Assembly (NCBI RefSeq): GCF_011045015.1
Contig: NZ_JAAKZY010000020.1
Coordinates: 1 to 64,000, forward strand
DNA: 64,000 bases
Origin: Streptomyces scabichelini
Lineage (GTDB): Bacteria > Actinomycetota > Actinomycetes > Streptomycetales > Streptomycetaceae
Direction: 5' to 3'
Position 1 is the stretch's first letter; each line of letters opens with the position of its first letter. Below are positions 9,006 to 17,473 of the stretch, piece after piece. The notes under the pieces were generated by a model. That model saw only the letters and a list, made by a program, of their open reading frames with translations, had not been told where the DNA came from and did no database searches. Position numbers and translations under genes: made by a program.

Positions 9006-10280
9006 GTGGATTTCGGATTCTCGCCACGGGCGAGTGAACTCCAGGACCGCATGCGGTCGTTCATGGACCAGCACGTCTTCCCCGCGGAAGCGGTCTACGA
9101 CCGGCAGCTCGCCGAGGCGGACGACCCGCACGCGCTGCCGCCGGTGATGACCGAGCTGAAGGAGAAGGCGCGCGCCGAGGGCCTGTGGAACCTCTTCATG
9201 GCGCACGGCGACTGGGGCGCGGGACTCACCAACCTCGAGTACGCGCCGCTCATGGAGGTGGCCGGCCGCTCCGTCATCGGCCCCGAGGTGTTCAACTGCT
9301 CGGCGCCCGACACCGGCAACATGGAACTGCTCGCGCTGTACGGCACACCCGAGCAGCAGGAACGCTGGCTCAAGCCCCTGCTGGACGCGGAGATCCGCTC
9401 CTGCTTCGCCATGACCGAGCCGGAGGTCGCCAGCTCCGACGCCCGCAACATCCGTACGCGCATCACCCGCGACGGAGACAGCTACGTCGTCAACGGCCGC
9501 AAGTGGTACACGTCCGGGATCCTCGACCCCGACTGCAAGCTGATCATCCTGATGGGCAAGACCGATCCGGACGCGCCCACCTACCGGCAGCAGAGCATGC
9601 TGCTCATCCCCAGGGACACACCGGGCGTCACGGTCCTGCGCGACCTGCCGATGTTCGGTTACACCGACCGGCTCGGACACGGTGACGTGCTCTTCGAGGA
9701 CGTCCGCGTGCCGGTGGAGAACATCCTCAGGGGCGAGGGGGAGGGCTTTGCGCTCGCCCAGGGGCGGCTCGGTCCGGGGCGCATGCACTACGCGATGCGC
9801 GCCGTCGGCTTCGCCGAACGCGCCCTGCAGCTGATGTGCGAACGCGTCACCGCACGCATCGCCTTCGGCGGGCCGCTCGCCGACCAGGGCGTGGTGCGCG
9901 AGTGGATCGCCCGCAGCCGCATCGAGATCGAGCAACTGCGCCTCCTCGTCCTCAAGTCCGCCTGGTTGATGGACACCGTCGGCAACGCCGCCGCCCGCAT
10001 GGAGGTCGCCGCGATCAAAGTCGCGGCGCTGGAGGTCGCCCACAAGGTGGTCGACCGCGCGGTGCAGGCGCACGGCGCGGCGGGGGTCAGCGACGACACC
10101 GTACTGGCCCGGCTGTACGCCATCACGCGGGCACTGCGCATCGCCGACGGCCCCGACGAGGTGCATCTGCGGACGGTGGCCCGTCAGGAACTCGCCAAGT
10201 ACAAGCAGCCCGAGCACGACAAACCCGAGCACCGCAAGCCCGAGCAGCACAAGACCGACACGAAGGCAGGGGCAGCGTGA
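9006..10280 (+). CDS. Acyl-CoA dehydrogenase (ACAD10/11 or LvaC type)
   Basis: This 424-residue protein begins at a GTG after ACAGGAG. CFAMTEPEVASSDARN, NGRKWYTSG and the C-terminal HGAAGVSDDTVLARLYAITRALRIADGPDEVH segment are characteristic of the ACAD10/11 branch rather than of short-chain dehydrogenases. Such enzymes act after the kinase and remove a 4-phosphoryl group from acyl-CoA. The last 25 or so residues are a charged tail in which KPEH-like units recur. The stop overlaps the SDR start (GTGA). Confidence 0.88.
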   Translation: MDFGFSPRASELQDRMRSFMDQHVFPAEAVYDRQLAEADDPHALPPVMTELKEKARAEGLWNLFMAHGDWGAGLTNLEYAPLMEVAGRSVIGPEVFNCSAPDTGNMELLALYGTPEQQERWLKPLLDAEIRSCFAMTEPEVASSDARNIRTRITRDGDSYVVNGRKWYTSGILDPDCKLIILMGKTDPDAPTYRQQSMLLIPRDTPGVTVLRDLPMFGYTDRLGHGDVLFEDVRVPVENILRGEGEGFALAQGRLGPGRMHYAMRAVGFAERALQLMCERVTARIAFGGPLADQGVVREWIARSRIEIEQLRLLVLKSAWLMDTVGNAAARMEVAAIKVAALEVAHKVVDRAVQAHGAAGVSDDTVLARLYAITRALRIADGPDEVHLRTVARQELAKYKQPEHDKPEHRKPEQHKTDTKAGAA

Positions 10281-11053
10281 GCACCGACACCCTGGAGGGC
10301 AAGGTCGCCGTCATCACCGGCGGATCCCGCGGCATCGGCCTGGGCATCGCCAGCGCCTACCGGGCAGCCGGAGCGCACGTGGTGATCGCGGCACGCAAGG
10401 CGGCCGGACTCGCCGAGGCGCGCGAGGAGTTGCTGCGCGTGAAGGGCGACGGCGACGTCCACACGGTGGTGGCCAACGCCGGTGAGCCCGACCAGGCCGA
10501 GGCCTGCGTCGACGAGACCATGATCCGCTTCGGCAGGGTCGACATCCTCGTCAACAACGCGGCGACCAACCCGTACCACGGCGATCTGCTCGACCTGGAC
10601 CTGTCGCGCGCCGAGAAGACCGTACGCGTCAACCAGTACGGCATGATCGCCTGGACCCGGTACGCCTGGCGGGCCTGGATGGCCGAGCACGGGGGAGCGG
10701 TGGTCAACATCGCCTCCGTCGGCGGGCTGATCGTCGACCCGCACATCGGCTACTACAACGCCACCAAGGCCGCCATGCTGCACATGACCCGGCAGCTCGC
10801 CTATGAACTCGGGCCGCGGGCACGGGTGAACGCCATCGCCCCCGGGCTGATCAAGACGGAGCTGGCGCGGGCGGTGTGGGAGGTCCGCGAGCCCATCCTC
10901 ACCGCCAAGCTGCCGCTGCGGCGCCTCGGCACGGTGGAGGACGTGGCGAACGCGGCGTTGTTCCTGGCCTCCGACGCCTCCTCATGGATGACCGGCCAGA
11001 CCCTGGTGCTCGACGGCGGCGCGACCGCCCTGCCGATCGGGGTGGACGAGTGA
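10277..11053 (+). CDS. SDR family oxidoreductase
   Basis: The 258-residue classical short-chain dehydrogenase has the cofactor motif TGGSRGIG near the N terminus, NNAAT, the catalytic Ser in NIASVGG and YxxxK in YYNATK, ending in the usual DGG segment. It probably acts on a 3-hydroxyacyl-CoA or a secondary alcohol of the pathway. The GTG overlaps the stop of the preceding acyl-CoA dehydrogenase, and its own stop overlaps the next SDR (GTGA), so the genes are tightly coupled. Confidence 0.88.
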   Translation: MSTDTLEGKVAVITGGSRGIGLGIASAYRAAGAHVVIAARKAAGLAEAREELLRVKGDGDVHTVVANAGEPDQAEACVDETMIRFGRVDILVNNAATNPYHGDLLDLDLSRAEKTVRVNQYGMIAWTRYAWRAWMAEHGGAVVNIASVGGLIVDPHIGYYNATKAAMLHMTRQLAYELGPRARVNAIAPGLIKTELARAVWEVREPILTAKLPLRRLGTVEDVANAALFLASDASSWMTGQTLVLDGGATALPIGVDE

Positions 11054-11823
11054 GCGCGCCGCGATCCGCCGCCGAACTCTTCTCACTGGAGGGGAGGACA
11101 GCGATCGTCACCGGCGCCTCCGCCGGGCTCGGCGCACGCTTCGCCGCCGTCCTCGCGCAGGCCGGCGCCACCGTGTTCGCCGCCGCCCGCCGCATCGACC
11201 GGCTGAAGGAACTCGCCGACTCCGACGCGCGCATCCACCCCGTCGCCTGCGACGTGTCCCTCGAAGCCGACCGTACGCGGCTGACGGAGGCGGCAGTGGC
11301 CGCCACCGGCCGCATCGACGTCCTGGTCAACAACGCGGCGACGTCCGGCGAGACGCGCGCCGAGGACGAGTCCCCGGACGCCTTCGCCGACGTCCTGGGC
11401 GTCAACCTCACCGCTCCCTTTCACCTCGCCCGGCTCATCGCCGAAGGGCCCGGTCAAGCGGGCGGCAGGAGCATCATCAACGTCTCCTCCATCCTCGGCC
11501 TGGTGACCGCCGCCCCCCTCGGCGGCGCGAGCTACTCGGCGTCCAAGGCGGGACTGATCGGGCTGACCCGGGAACTGGCCGGACAGTGGGGCGGAAGCGG
11601 CATCCGCGTCAACGCCCTCGCCCCGGGCTGGTTCCGCACCGAGATGACCGCGGACCTGTTCAGCGACGAGCGCTCCAGCCGCTGGGTCGAGCGCAACACC
11701 CTGCTGCGGCGCGGCGGCGACGGTCATGAACTCGACGGCGCGCTGCTGTATCTCGCCTCGGACGCCTCCTCGTACTGCACCGGGCAGGTCCTGACCGTCG
11801 ACGGCGGCTGGACGGCGCGATGA
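11050..11823 (+). CDS. SDR family oxidoreductase
   Basis: This second, distinct SDR of 257 residues follows at once. It has TGASAGLG for NAD(P), NNAATSG, NVSSILG with the catalytic Ser, YSASK with the catalytic Tyr and Lys, and VDGGW at the C terminus. Two different SDRs in tandem suggest two oxidation or reduction steps, or opposite stereochemistry. The GTG overlaps the upstream stop, and the downstream crotonase begins with an ATGA overlap. Confidence 0.88.
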   Translation: MSAPRSAAELFSLEGRTAIVTGASAGLGARFAAVLAQAGATVFAAARRIDRLKELADSDARIHPVACDVSLEADRTRLTEAAVAATGRIDVLVNNAATSGETRAEDESPDAFADVLGVNLTAPFHLARLIAEGPGQAGGRSIINVSSILGLVTAAPLGGASYSASKAGLIGLTRELAGQWGGSGIRVNALAPGWFRTEMTADLFSDERSSRWVERNTLLRRGGDGHELDGALLYLASDASSYCTGQVLTVDGGWTAR

Positions 11824-12623
11824 GCGTCGGCATCGACATCCGCGGCGACGGTCTGGCCCACGTCACCCTGCGCCGGGGCGAGGCGGGGAACGCCATCGGC
11901 CTCGACATGGCGCGCGGACTCCTCGACGCGGCACGAGCCTGCGAGCGCGGGACCGTACGGGCCGTGCTGCTCACCGGCGAGGGGAAGTCCTTCTGTGTCG
12001 GCGGCGATCTCAGGGAGTTCTCCCGGCTTTCCGGCGAGGCACTGGAGAAGCACCTCATCGCGGTGACCGACGCGCTGCACGAGGCTCTGCGTACGTTCGC
12101 CGCGATCGACGCGCCGATGGTGGCCGCCGTGCGGGGCGCGGTCGCCGGCGCGGGCATCGGCCTGGCCGCGGCCGCCGACATCACCCTCGCCGCCGACAAC
12201 GCCTCGTTCACCGCCGCGTACACCGGCATCGGCTACTCACCGGACGCCGGAGTCAGCTGGTTCCTGCCCCGTCTCGTCGGACCCAAGAGGGCCCTGGACC
12301 TGCTGCTGACCAACCGCCGTATACCGGCGGCGGAAGCCGCGGAGATCGGACTGGTGAGCCGGGTCGTCGCCACCGACGAGTTGGCCGCCGAGGCCGCGCG
12401 CACGGCCGAGGCCCTGCGCCGCGGACCCACCGCCGCCCTCGGCACCACCCGCCGACTCGTCGCCGCCGGGCTGACCGAGGACCTGGGCCCGCACCTGGAC
12501 CGCGAGGCACGTGCGCTCGCCGCCGCGGCCGCCTCCGACGCGGGCCGCGAGGGCGTCGCCGCCTTCCTCGACAAGCGGACGCCGGACTTCACGCGCGTCC
12601 CTCCCAGGATCTCCGGAACCTGA
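11820..12623 (+). CDS. Enoyl-CoA hydratase/isomerase (PaaG-like)
   Basis: This 267-residue crotonase has the oxyanion loop GEGKSFCVGGDL and the AGAGIGLAAAADITLAAD helix. The first hydratase Glu is absent, while an Asp in SPDAGVSWFLPRLVG matches the catalytic position of PaaG-type isomerases. Isomerisation of an unsaturated acyl-CoA is therefore more likely than hydration. It is translationally coupled to the SDR upstream, and the thiolase follows after 29 bases. Confidence 0.87.
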   Translation: MSVGIDIRGDGLAHVTLRRGEAGNAIGLDMARGLLDAARACERGTVRAVLLTGEGKSFCVGGDLREFSRLSGEALEKHLIAVTDALHEALRTFAAIDAPMVAAVRGAVAGAGIGLAAAADITLAADNASFTAAYTGIGYSPDAGVSWFLPRLVGPKRALDLLLTNRRIPAAEAAEIGLVSRVVATDELAAEAARTAEALRRGPTAALGTTRRLVAAGLTEDLGPHLDREARALAAAAASDAGREGVAAFLDKRTPDFTRVPPRISGT

Positions 12624-12652
12624 TCCCGTCCCCGAAACCCTTGGAGCCCACC

Positions 12653-13819
12653 GTGCCCAGCCTGCCCACCGTGTCGGAAGCATTCATCGTCGGAGCCGTC
12701 CGCACCCCCGTCGGCCGCCGCAAGGGGGCACTCAGCGGCGTGCACCCCGCCGACCTCGGAGCCCATGTGCTGCGCGCCCTGCTGGAGCGCACCGGCGCCG
12801 ACCCGGGCGCGGTCGACGACGTGTACTTCGGGTGTGTCAGCCAGATCGGCGCACAGACCGGGAACATCGCACGCACCGCCTGGCTGTCGGCGGGACTGCC
12901 GCAGCATGTCCCCGGCACCACCATCGACCGCCAGTGCGGCTCCTCCCAGCAGGCCGTGCACTTCGCCGCCCAGGCGGTCGGCTCCGGCGCCGCCGATCTG
13001 GTGGTCGCCGGTGGGGTGGAGGTGATGAGCCTGGTGCCCATCGCCAGCCCGATGTTCGTCGGCGAGCAGGCCGGCATGGGCAGCCCGTTCGCGGGGGACG
13101 GCTGGCGTGAGCACTTCGGGGACCAGGAGGTCTCGCAGTTCCGCGGGGCCGAGCTGATCGGCGAGAAGTGGGGCATCTCCCGTACGGACATGGAGCGGTT
13201 CGCGCTCACCAGCCACCAGCGGGCCCTCGCCGCCCAGGCCGACGGCGTCTTCGACGACGAGATCACCCCGGCGTTCGGGCTCGCCGCCGACGAGGGCCCG
13301 CGCGCCGACACCACGCTCGAGAAGATGGCGGGACTGAAGACCCTCACCGAGGACGGCCGGCTGACCGCCGCCGTCGCCAGCCAGATCTCCGACGGTGCCG
13401 CCGCCCTGCTGATCGCCTCCGGGGAGGCGGTACGCCGCCACGGTCTGACCCCGCTCGCACGCGTGCACACCATGGCCGTGGTCGGCTCCGACCCGATCCA
13501 CATGCTGACCGGCCCGATCCCGGCCACCGAGAAGGTCCTGGACAGGGCCGGACTGTCGATCGATGAGATCGACCTGGTCGAGATCAACGAGGCCTTCGCC
13601 TCCGTGGTGCTGGCCTGGCAGAAGGAGATCGGCGCCGCCGAGGAACGGGTCAACGCCTTCGGCGGTGCCATCGCGCTCGGGCATCCGCTCGGCGCCACCG
13701 GCGCCCGGCTGATGACCACGCTCGTCCACCAGCTGCGCAGGACCGGCTCACGCTATGGGCTGCAGACGATGTGCGAGGGCGGTGGCATGGCCAATGCGAC
13801 TGTGCTCGAGCGCCTTTGA
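12653..13819 (+). CDS. Acetyl-CoA acetyltransferase / 3-ketoacyl-CoA thiolase
   Basis: This classical thiolase of 388 residues keeps every catalytic group: Cys95 (DRQCGSS), NEAFA, His344 (GHPLGATG) and Cys374 (CEGGG). It performs thiolytic release of acetyl- or propionyl-CoA. The GTG at 12653 is preferred to an in-frame TTG at 12641 because GGAG sits 6 bases before it. Its intact residues contrast with the altered thiolase at 5586, which supports different roles for the two. Confidence 0.93.
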   Translation: MPSLPTVSEAFIVGAVRTPVGRRKGALSGVHPADLGAHVLRALLERTGADPGAVDDVYFGCVSQIGAQTGNIARTAWLSAGLPQHVPGTTIDRQCGSSQQAVHFAAQAVGSGAADLVVAGGVEVMSLVPIASPMFVGEQAGMGSPFAGDGWREHFGDQEVSQFRGAELIGEKWGISRTDMERFALTSHQRALAAQADGVFDDEITPAFGLAADEGPRADTTLEKMAGLKTLTEDGRLTAAVASQISDGAAALLIASGEAVRRHGLTPLARVHTMAVVGSDPIHMLTGPIPATEKVLDRAGLSIDEIDLVEINEAFASVVLAWQKEIGAAEERVNAFGGAIALGHPLGATGARLMTTLVHQLRRTGSRYGLQTMCEGGGMANATVLERL

Positions 13820-13837
13820 CCTGAAGTCGATTGGCAA

Positions 13838-13847
13838 CTGAGTTCAG
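13838..13847. promoter_or_regulatory. Candidate TetR operator CTGAGTTCAG
   Basis: CTGAGTTCAG is nearly palindromic and lies 58 bases before the TetR gene, in a short spacer richer in A+T than its surroundings. Similar decamers occur before the crotonase operon (4371-4380) and the SnoaL gene (14681-14690). Autoregulation and control of the flanking operons by the TetR protein are inferred. Confidence 0.35.
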
Positions 13848-13904
13848 CTTGGGGCTACTCTCGGGTACCTACGAGGTGGGCGGCAGCCAGGAGACAGGTA
13901 GGTC

Positions 13905-14528
13905 ATGGCGACAAGGATCGTTGAACCGGAAGCGGGACCGAGGTCCAAGCGTGCCGCCATTCTGGCGGCTGCCGTCGACTGTTTCGGCGAGACAGGGTTC
14001 GAGGCCACCAAGTGGTCCACGGTGGCGGAGCGGGTCGGCATCGGGCAGACGGCGCTGTACCACTACTTCGAGTCGAAGACCCACTGCCTGCTCACCATCA
14101 TGCGGCTGGAGCTTCAGCGCTCCCACGACAAGTTCACGGAGGCGACCGCGGACGTCGCCGACCCGGTCGAGGCGCTGCGGGCGGCCGTACGCGCGGCGTA
14201 CGACGTCTCCGACCAGGAGGTCCTGCAGATGCGCATCCTGCAGAACCACATGGACCTGCTCTCCGGCGCCCGGAAGTCCAAGCGTGAGGAGGCCGAGCGC
14301 GTCGCGGCCCGTCAGCTGGTCCAACTCGTCGAACGGGACTGGACGAACCTTCTCGTACGGGGCATGTCACAGGGCGCGTTCCCGCTGCGGGACGCGCAAC
14401 TGCTGGGCTCGAGCGTGCTCGGTCTGATCGTCAGCGTCTGGCGGTGGTACCGGCCGTCGGGGCCGACACCGCTGTCGGAGGTCAGCGAACTGATCGAGGG
14501 TGCCTGCGTACGGATGGTCGCCACGTGA
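13905..14528 (+). CDS. TetR/AcrR family transcriptional regulator
   Basis: This 207-residue protein has an N-terminal TetR helix-turn-helix (about residues 17-63; FEATKWSTVAERVGIGQTALYHYFESK) and a helical ligand-binding C-terminal half. It sits in the centre of the acyl-CoA catabolic genes, so an acyl-CoA of the pathway is the likely inducer. The ATG follows GACAGGTAGGTC. A strong terminator follows 32 bases after its stop. Confidence 0.9.
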   Translation: MATRIVEPEAGPRSKRAAILAAAVDCFGETGFEATKWSTVAERVGIGQTALYHYFESKTHCLLTIMRLELQRSHDKFTEATADVADPVEALRAAVRAAYDVSDQEVLQMRILQNHMDLLSGARKSKREEAERVAARQLVQLVERDWTNLLVRGMSQGAFPLRDAQLLGSSVLGLIVSVWRWYRPSGPTPLSEVSELIEGACVRMVAT

Positions 14529-14560
14529 CGTCCTGAGCGGCCCGCCCCGCTCTCCTCCTT

Positions 14561-14588
14561 GCCCCCTGCCGGACATCCGTCAGGGGGC
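14561..14588 (+). terminator. Rho-independent-type terminator hairpin
   Basis: GCCCCCTG (14561-14568) pairs perfectly with CAGGGGGC (14581-14588), and the loop can extend the stem through CGGA/TCCG. The hairpin stands just after the TetR stop. The following bases are TTCGTCGTT rather than a clean T-run, as is usual in actinomycetes. Confidence 0.7.
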
Positions 14589-14720
14589 TTCGTCGTTCCC
14601 GCTTCCGGCGCCGCGCTACCGCCGCGGAAGCTTCGTGACGCACTATTGCCAGGTCTGTTTCCACGGGATTACCATCCAAACTGAATTGAATTTGACTCAG
14701 GTTGATCTGAAGGGGCTCCT

Positions 14721-15101
14721 ATGGCGTTGCGTGCGTACATGGCCAGCATGGACAGCGGGCGTCCCGAGCGGACACTGGACCTGCTCGAACCCGACTTCCG
14801 CTTCCTGATCGCCCTGCCGGGCAAGGAGGTCATCGGCAAGTCGAAGGAGGACTTCGCCGCATACATCGCCGGCCGCAATCCCGTGGACCGGGCGCACGAG
14901 ATCCTGCGCTACAGCCGGGACGGCGACGTCGAAACCGTCTACGGAGTGGTGACGGAGGGCGGGCGGTACACCGGTTCCTTCCTGTCGGCAGCGGTCGTAT
15001 CGCCCGGCGGACTCCTGGCGCGCTACCAGTCCTTCTTCACCACTTCCTTCGAGCTCGTCGACTGGTCCGGGCAGGCCACGAACGACAGGAGCCGGACATG
15101 A
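14721..15101 (+). CDS. SnoaL/NTF2-like small protein
   Basis: The 126-residue product resembles the NTF2/SnoaL cone fold: an N-terminal helix (YMASMDSGRPERTLDLLEPDFRFLIALP), then VIGKSKEDFAAYIAGR and alternating strands ending YQSFFTTSFELVDW. This fold serves hydratases, isomerases and ketosteroid-isomerase-like enzymes of lipid and terpenoid breakdown. It begins a new operon after the terminator and ends with an ATGA overlap with a second protein of the same size, so the two may form a heterodimer. Confidence 0.7.
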   Translation: MALRAYMASMDSGRPERTLDLLEPDFRFLIALPGKEVIGKSKEDFAAYIAGRNPVDRAHEILRYSRDGDVETVYGVVTEGGRYTGSFLSAAVVSPGGLLARYQSFFTTSFELVDWSGQATNDRSRT

Positions 15102-15475
15102 CGGACACCTCGACCGCCGCCCCCTTCCTCACCGCATGGTTCGAGATCCTCGACGGGGACGAGCCGTCCAAGATCCTCGACCTGATCAGCGACGACTTCT
15201 CGCTCTCCATCCTGTTCTCCACCGGTGACGGCAACGCCACCGACTTCGCCGGCGACCGCGCGGCCCTCGTCGGCTACCTCGAACAGCGCGAGAAGGGCAC
15301 CCGCACCCACCATCGGCTGTCGGCGACCACGCTCGGCCAGGACGAGCTGTTCCTGGGAGAGGTACGACGTGCCGGTGTCCCCGAGGCGAGCTTCGTCGCC
15401 GCGGGGCGGGTGAACGGCGAAGGCCGGCTGCAGCGTCTGCTGATCGGCCGCTCGTCCGAGATCCGCTTCGACTGA
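15098..15475 (+). CDS. SnoaL/NTF2-like small protein
   Basis: This 125-residue protein has a similar layout to its upstream neighbour (helix FLTAWFEILDGDEPSKILDLISDDFSLSILF, then short strands). The two are probably paralogues that diverged strongly. Translational coupling through ATGA fits a heteromeric enzyme like the paired MaoC- or SnoaL-type hydratases of sterol degradation. The function is inferred from fold and context only. Confidence 0.7.
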   Translation: MTDTSTAAPFLTAWFEILDGDEPSKILDLISDDFSLSILFSTGDGNATDFAGDRAALVGYLEQREKGTRTHHRLSATTLGQDELFLGEVRRAGVPEASFVAAGRVNGEGRLQRLLIGRSSEIRFD

Positions 15476-15525
15476 CCACCCCTGTGACTCGAACACTGTG
15501 ACCCGATCGCGTACGGAGGACCGTC

Positions 15526-15852
15526 ATGTACAACCTCGTCCTGCTGGCAGCCCGGCCTCCGGAATGGACGCACGAGCAGTTCATCGAGTGGTGGCGCGGC
15601 GACCACGCGGAGCTGACCTACCGCCTGCCCGGACTGCGTTCCTGGCGGCACACCGAGATCGACGCCGCCCTGGAGCCGCGCTCCGAAGGCTGGGACGGAA
15701 TCTCCGTGCTCGGCTTCGACTCCCCGGAAGACGTCAAGAAGGCCCTCGCGAGCCGCGAATGGGCCGATGCCGTGGCACAGGTCGGCGACATGAAGGGCCG
15801 CCGCATCGCGGTGATGGGGCACGAGGCGGAGATGTTCGGCGGCGTTCAGTAG
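15526..15852 (+). CDS. EthD domain-containing protein
   Basis: The 108-residue protein shows the EthD dimeric alpha/beta-barrel pattern: MYNLVLLAARPPEWTHEQFIEWW at the N terminus, a central HTEID strand, GWDGISVLGFDSPEDVKKAL and a C-terminal helix. EthD proteins accompany ether- and cyclic-compound-degrading operons, and some are cyclases or lyases. The ATG follows GGAGG. It lies between the SnoaL pair and the acyl-CoA ligase in one transcription direction. Confidence 0.78.
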   Translation: MYNLVLLAARPPEWTHEQFIEWWRGDHAELTYRLPGLRSWRHTEIDAALEPRSEGWDGISVLGFDSPEDVKKALASREWADAVAQVGDMKGRRIAVMGHEAEMFGGVQ

Positions 15853-15884
15853 ACGGAGTTCGGCACAGCGCAGCGAGGGACAAG

Positions 15885-17393
15885 ATGCGACAGGTAGTGC
15901 GGGAGTTCCAACAGAAGGCGGATCTGGCCGACTTCGTTGCGGTCATCGACGACACGGGCGTCCATACGGCACGGGAGCTGCTCGGCGAGGCCACGCGGCT
16001 GGCCGGAGCGCAGGCCATCGGCACGGCCGGCGGAGCGGGCGGCACCGTCCTGGTCCAGGCCGACAACTCATGGCGTACCGTCGCCGCCACTCTTGCCGTG
16101 GGCATGAGCGGAGGGGTGATCGCGGTGGTCAATCGGCACACCACACAGGCCGAGTTCGCCGCGGCCTGGGAGGACATCCGCCCGGACGCCGTCGTCGCCG
16201 AGCCCTCGGCGATCGACGAGTGGGCGGTGCCGGAACGGCTGCCGGGCCCGGAGCAGACCGTGCTCGACGGATGGAGGTGCCTGTCCGCACCCGGCGGGCG
16301 TGAGGTGTCGCGCTGGTCGGGCGGTGCCCTGATCGGCCTCACCTCCGGGTCGACCGGACGGCCCAAGGGCGTCGTACAGTCCGAGCCGGCCCTGCGCTAT
16401 GCCGCCGAGAGCACCATCGCCGTCAACGGCCTGTCGCCCGGCGATGCCGTCGCCGCGATCGTGCCGCTGTCGTCGACGGCGGCGTACTGCTTCGGTGTCT
16501 ACCTCTCCCTCCTGCTGGGCGGGCCGCTCGTGATGACGGGGAAGTGGGACAGGGCCGTCGTGCTGCGGCGGATGGCCGACGCCGACGTCCGCTGGACCAT
16601 GTGCGTACCGACGATGGCGCTGCAGATGGGCACCGAGGCGGCCGGCTCCGGCATCCTCGGCGGCGTCCGGTCGATCACCGTCGGCGGCGGGCCGATGGAT
16701 CGCAGCGCCCTGGCCCGCGCCGAACAGTCCCTGGGCACGAAGATCCTCCGCGTCTTCGGTATGTCCGAGTGCCTCGGCCACACCTCGCCGAGCCCCGACG
16801 ACCCCGAGGAGATCCGGCTCGGCAGGGACGGCCGCCCCTTCCCGGGTACGCACGTGCGCGCGCTCACTCCCGACGGGCAGGTGGCCGGACCCGGCGTGAC
16901 CGGCCGCGCGCAGGTGCGCGGTCCCTCCCTCTTCCTCGGCTACGCCCGCGACGGCAGGGTCGAGCCGGCGGCGCTGACGGAGGACGGCTATCTGCCCACC
17001 GGCGACCTGGTGATGACTCACGAGGACGGCTCCGTCAGCATCATGGGCCGCGAGAAGGACATCATCATCCGTGGCGGCCGCAATATCGACATCACCGAGA
17101 TCGAGCGTGCGGTGGCGAGCTACCCGCGCGTGGCCAGGGCCTGTGTCGCGGCGGTTCCCGATGACGTGCTGGGCGAACGCGTGGCGCTGCTCGTCGTCAC
17201 CGAGGACGGCGACGGCATCGAACTGGCCGAGGTGACCGGGCACCTGGAGAGTGTCGGTCTGTCCAAGACCAAGTGGCCCGAATTCGTGTACGGCATCGAG
17301 GAATTGCCCCAGACCAAGGTGGGCAAGCTCGACCGGAGCGGGGCCCGGGACCTGGCCGTCCGACTGCGTACCCGTACCGTCGACCAGGCCTGA
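15885..17393 (+). CDS. Acyl-CoA synthetase / AMP-dependent ligase
   Basis: This 502-residue ANL-family ligase has the phosphate loop GLTSGSTGRPKG, the GMSE adenine motif, the PTGDL Asp motif, the hinge GREKDIIIRGGRNI and the catalytic Lys in PQTKVGKLDR. It activates a carboxylic acid as acyl-AMP and then acyl-CoA, and is the probable entry enzyme of the catabolic island. A much longer open frame extends upstream, but the ATG at 15885 begins just before the family homology. Confidence 0.9.
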   Translation: MRQVVREFQQKADLADFVAVIDDTGVHTARELLGEATRLAGAQAIGTAGGAGGTVLVQADNSWRTVAATLAVGMSGGVIAVVNRHTTQAEFAAAWEDIRPDAVVAEPSAIDEWAVPERLPGPEQTVLDGWRCLSAPGGREVSRWSGGALIGLTSGSTGRPKGVVQSEPALRYAAESTIAVNGLSPGDAVAAIVPLSSTAAYCFGVYLSLLLGGPLVMTGKWDRAVVLRRMADADVRWTMCVPTMALQMGTEAAGSGILGGVRSITVGGGPMDRSALARAEQSLGTKILRVFGMSECLGHTSPSPDDPEEIRLGRDGRPFPGTHVRALTPDGQVAGPGVTGRAQVRGPSLFLGYARDGRVEPAALTEDGYLPTGDLVMTHEDGSVSIMGREKDIIIRGGRNIDITEIERAVASYPRVARACVAAVPDDVLGERVALLVVTEDGDGIELAEVTGHLESVGLSKTKWPEFVYGIEELPQTKVGKLDRSGARDLAVRLRTRTVDQA

Positions 17394-17416
17394 CGAGGCC
17401 ACACATTCACGGACCG

Positions 17417-17455
17417 CACCGCCGCGCATGCCCTCCGGCATGATCCGCGGCGGTG
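17417..17455 (+). terminator. Hairpin between ligase and MBL genes
   Basis: CACCGCCGCG (17417-17426) pairs with CGCGGCGGTG (17446-17455), and the loop contains the smaller pairing GCATGCC/GGCATG. The stem ends 18 bases before the MBL start codon. It may terminate most readthrough or set relative expression of the two genes. No T-run follows. Confidence 0.5.
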
Positions 17456-17473
17456 CATCAGTCAAGGAGAGTC

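Noticed and set aside
12233..13729. 498-codon minus-strand frame opposite the thiolase at 12653
   Set aside because: Antisense to a thiolase with every catalytic residue intact.
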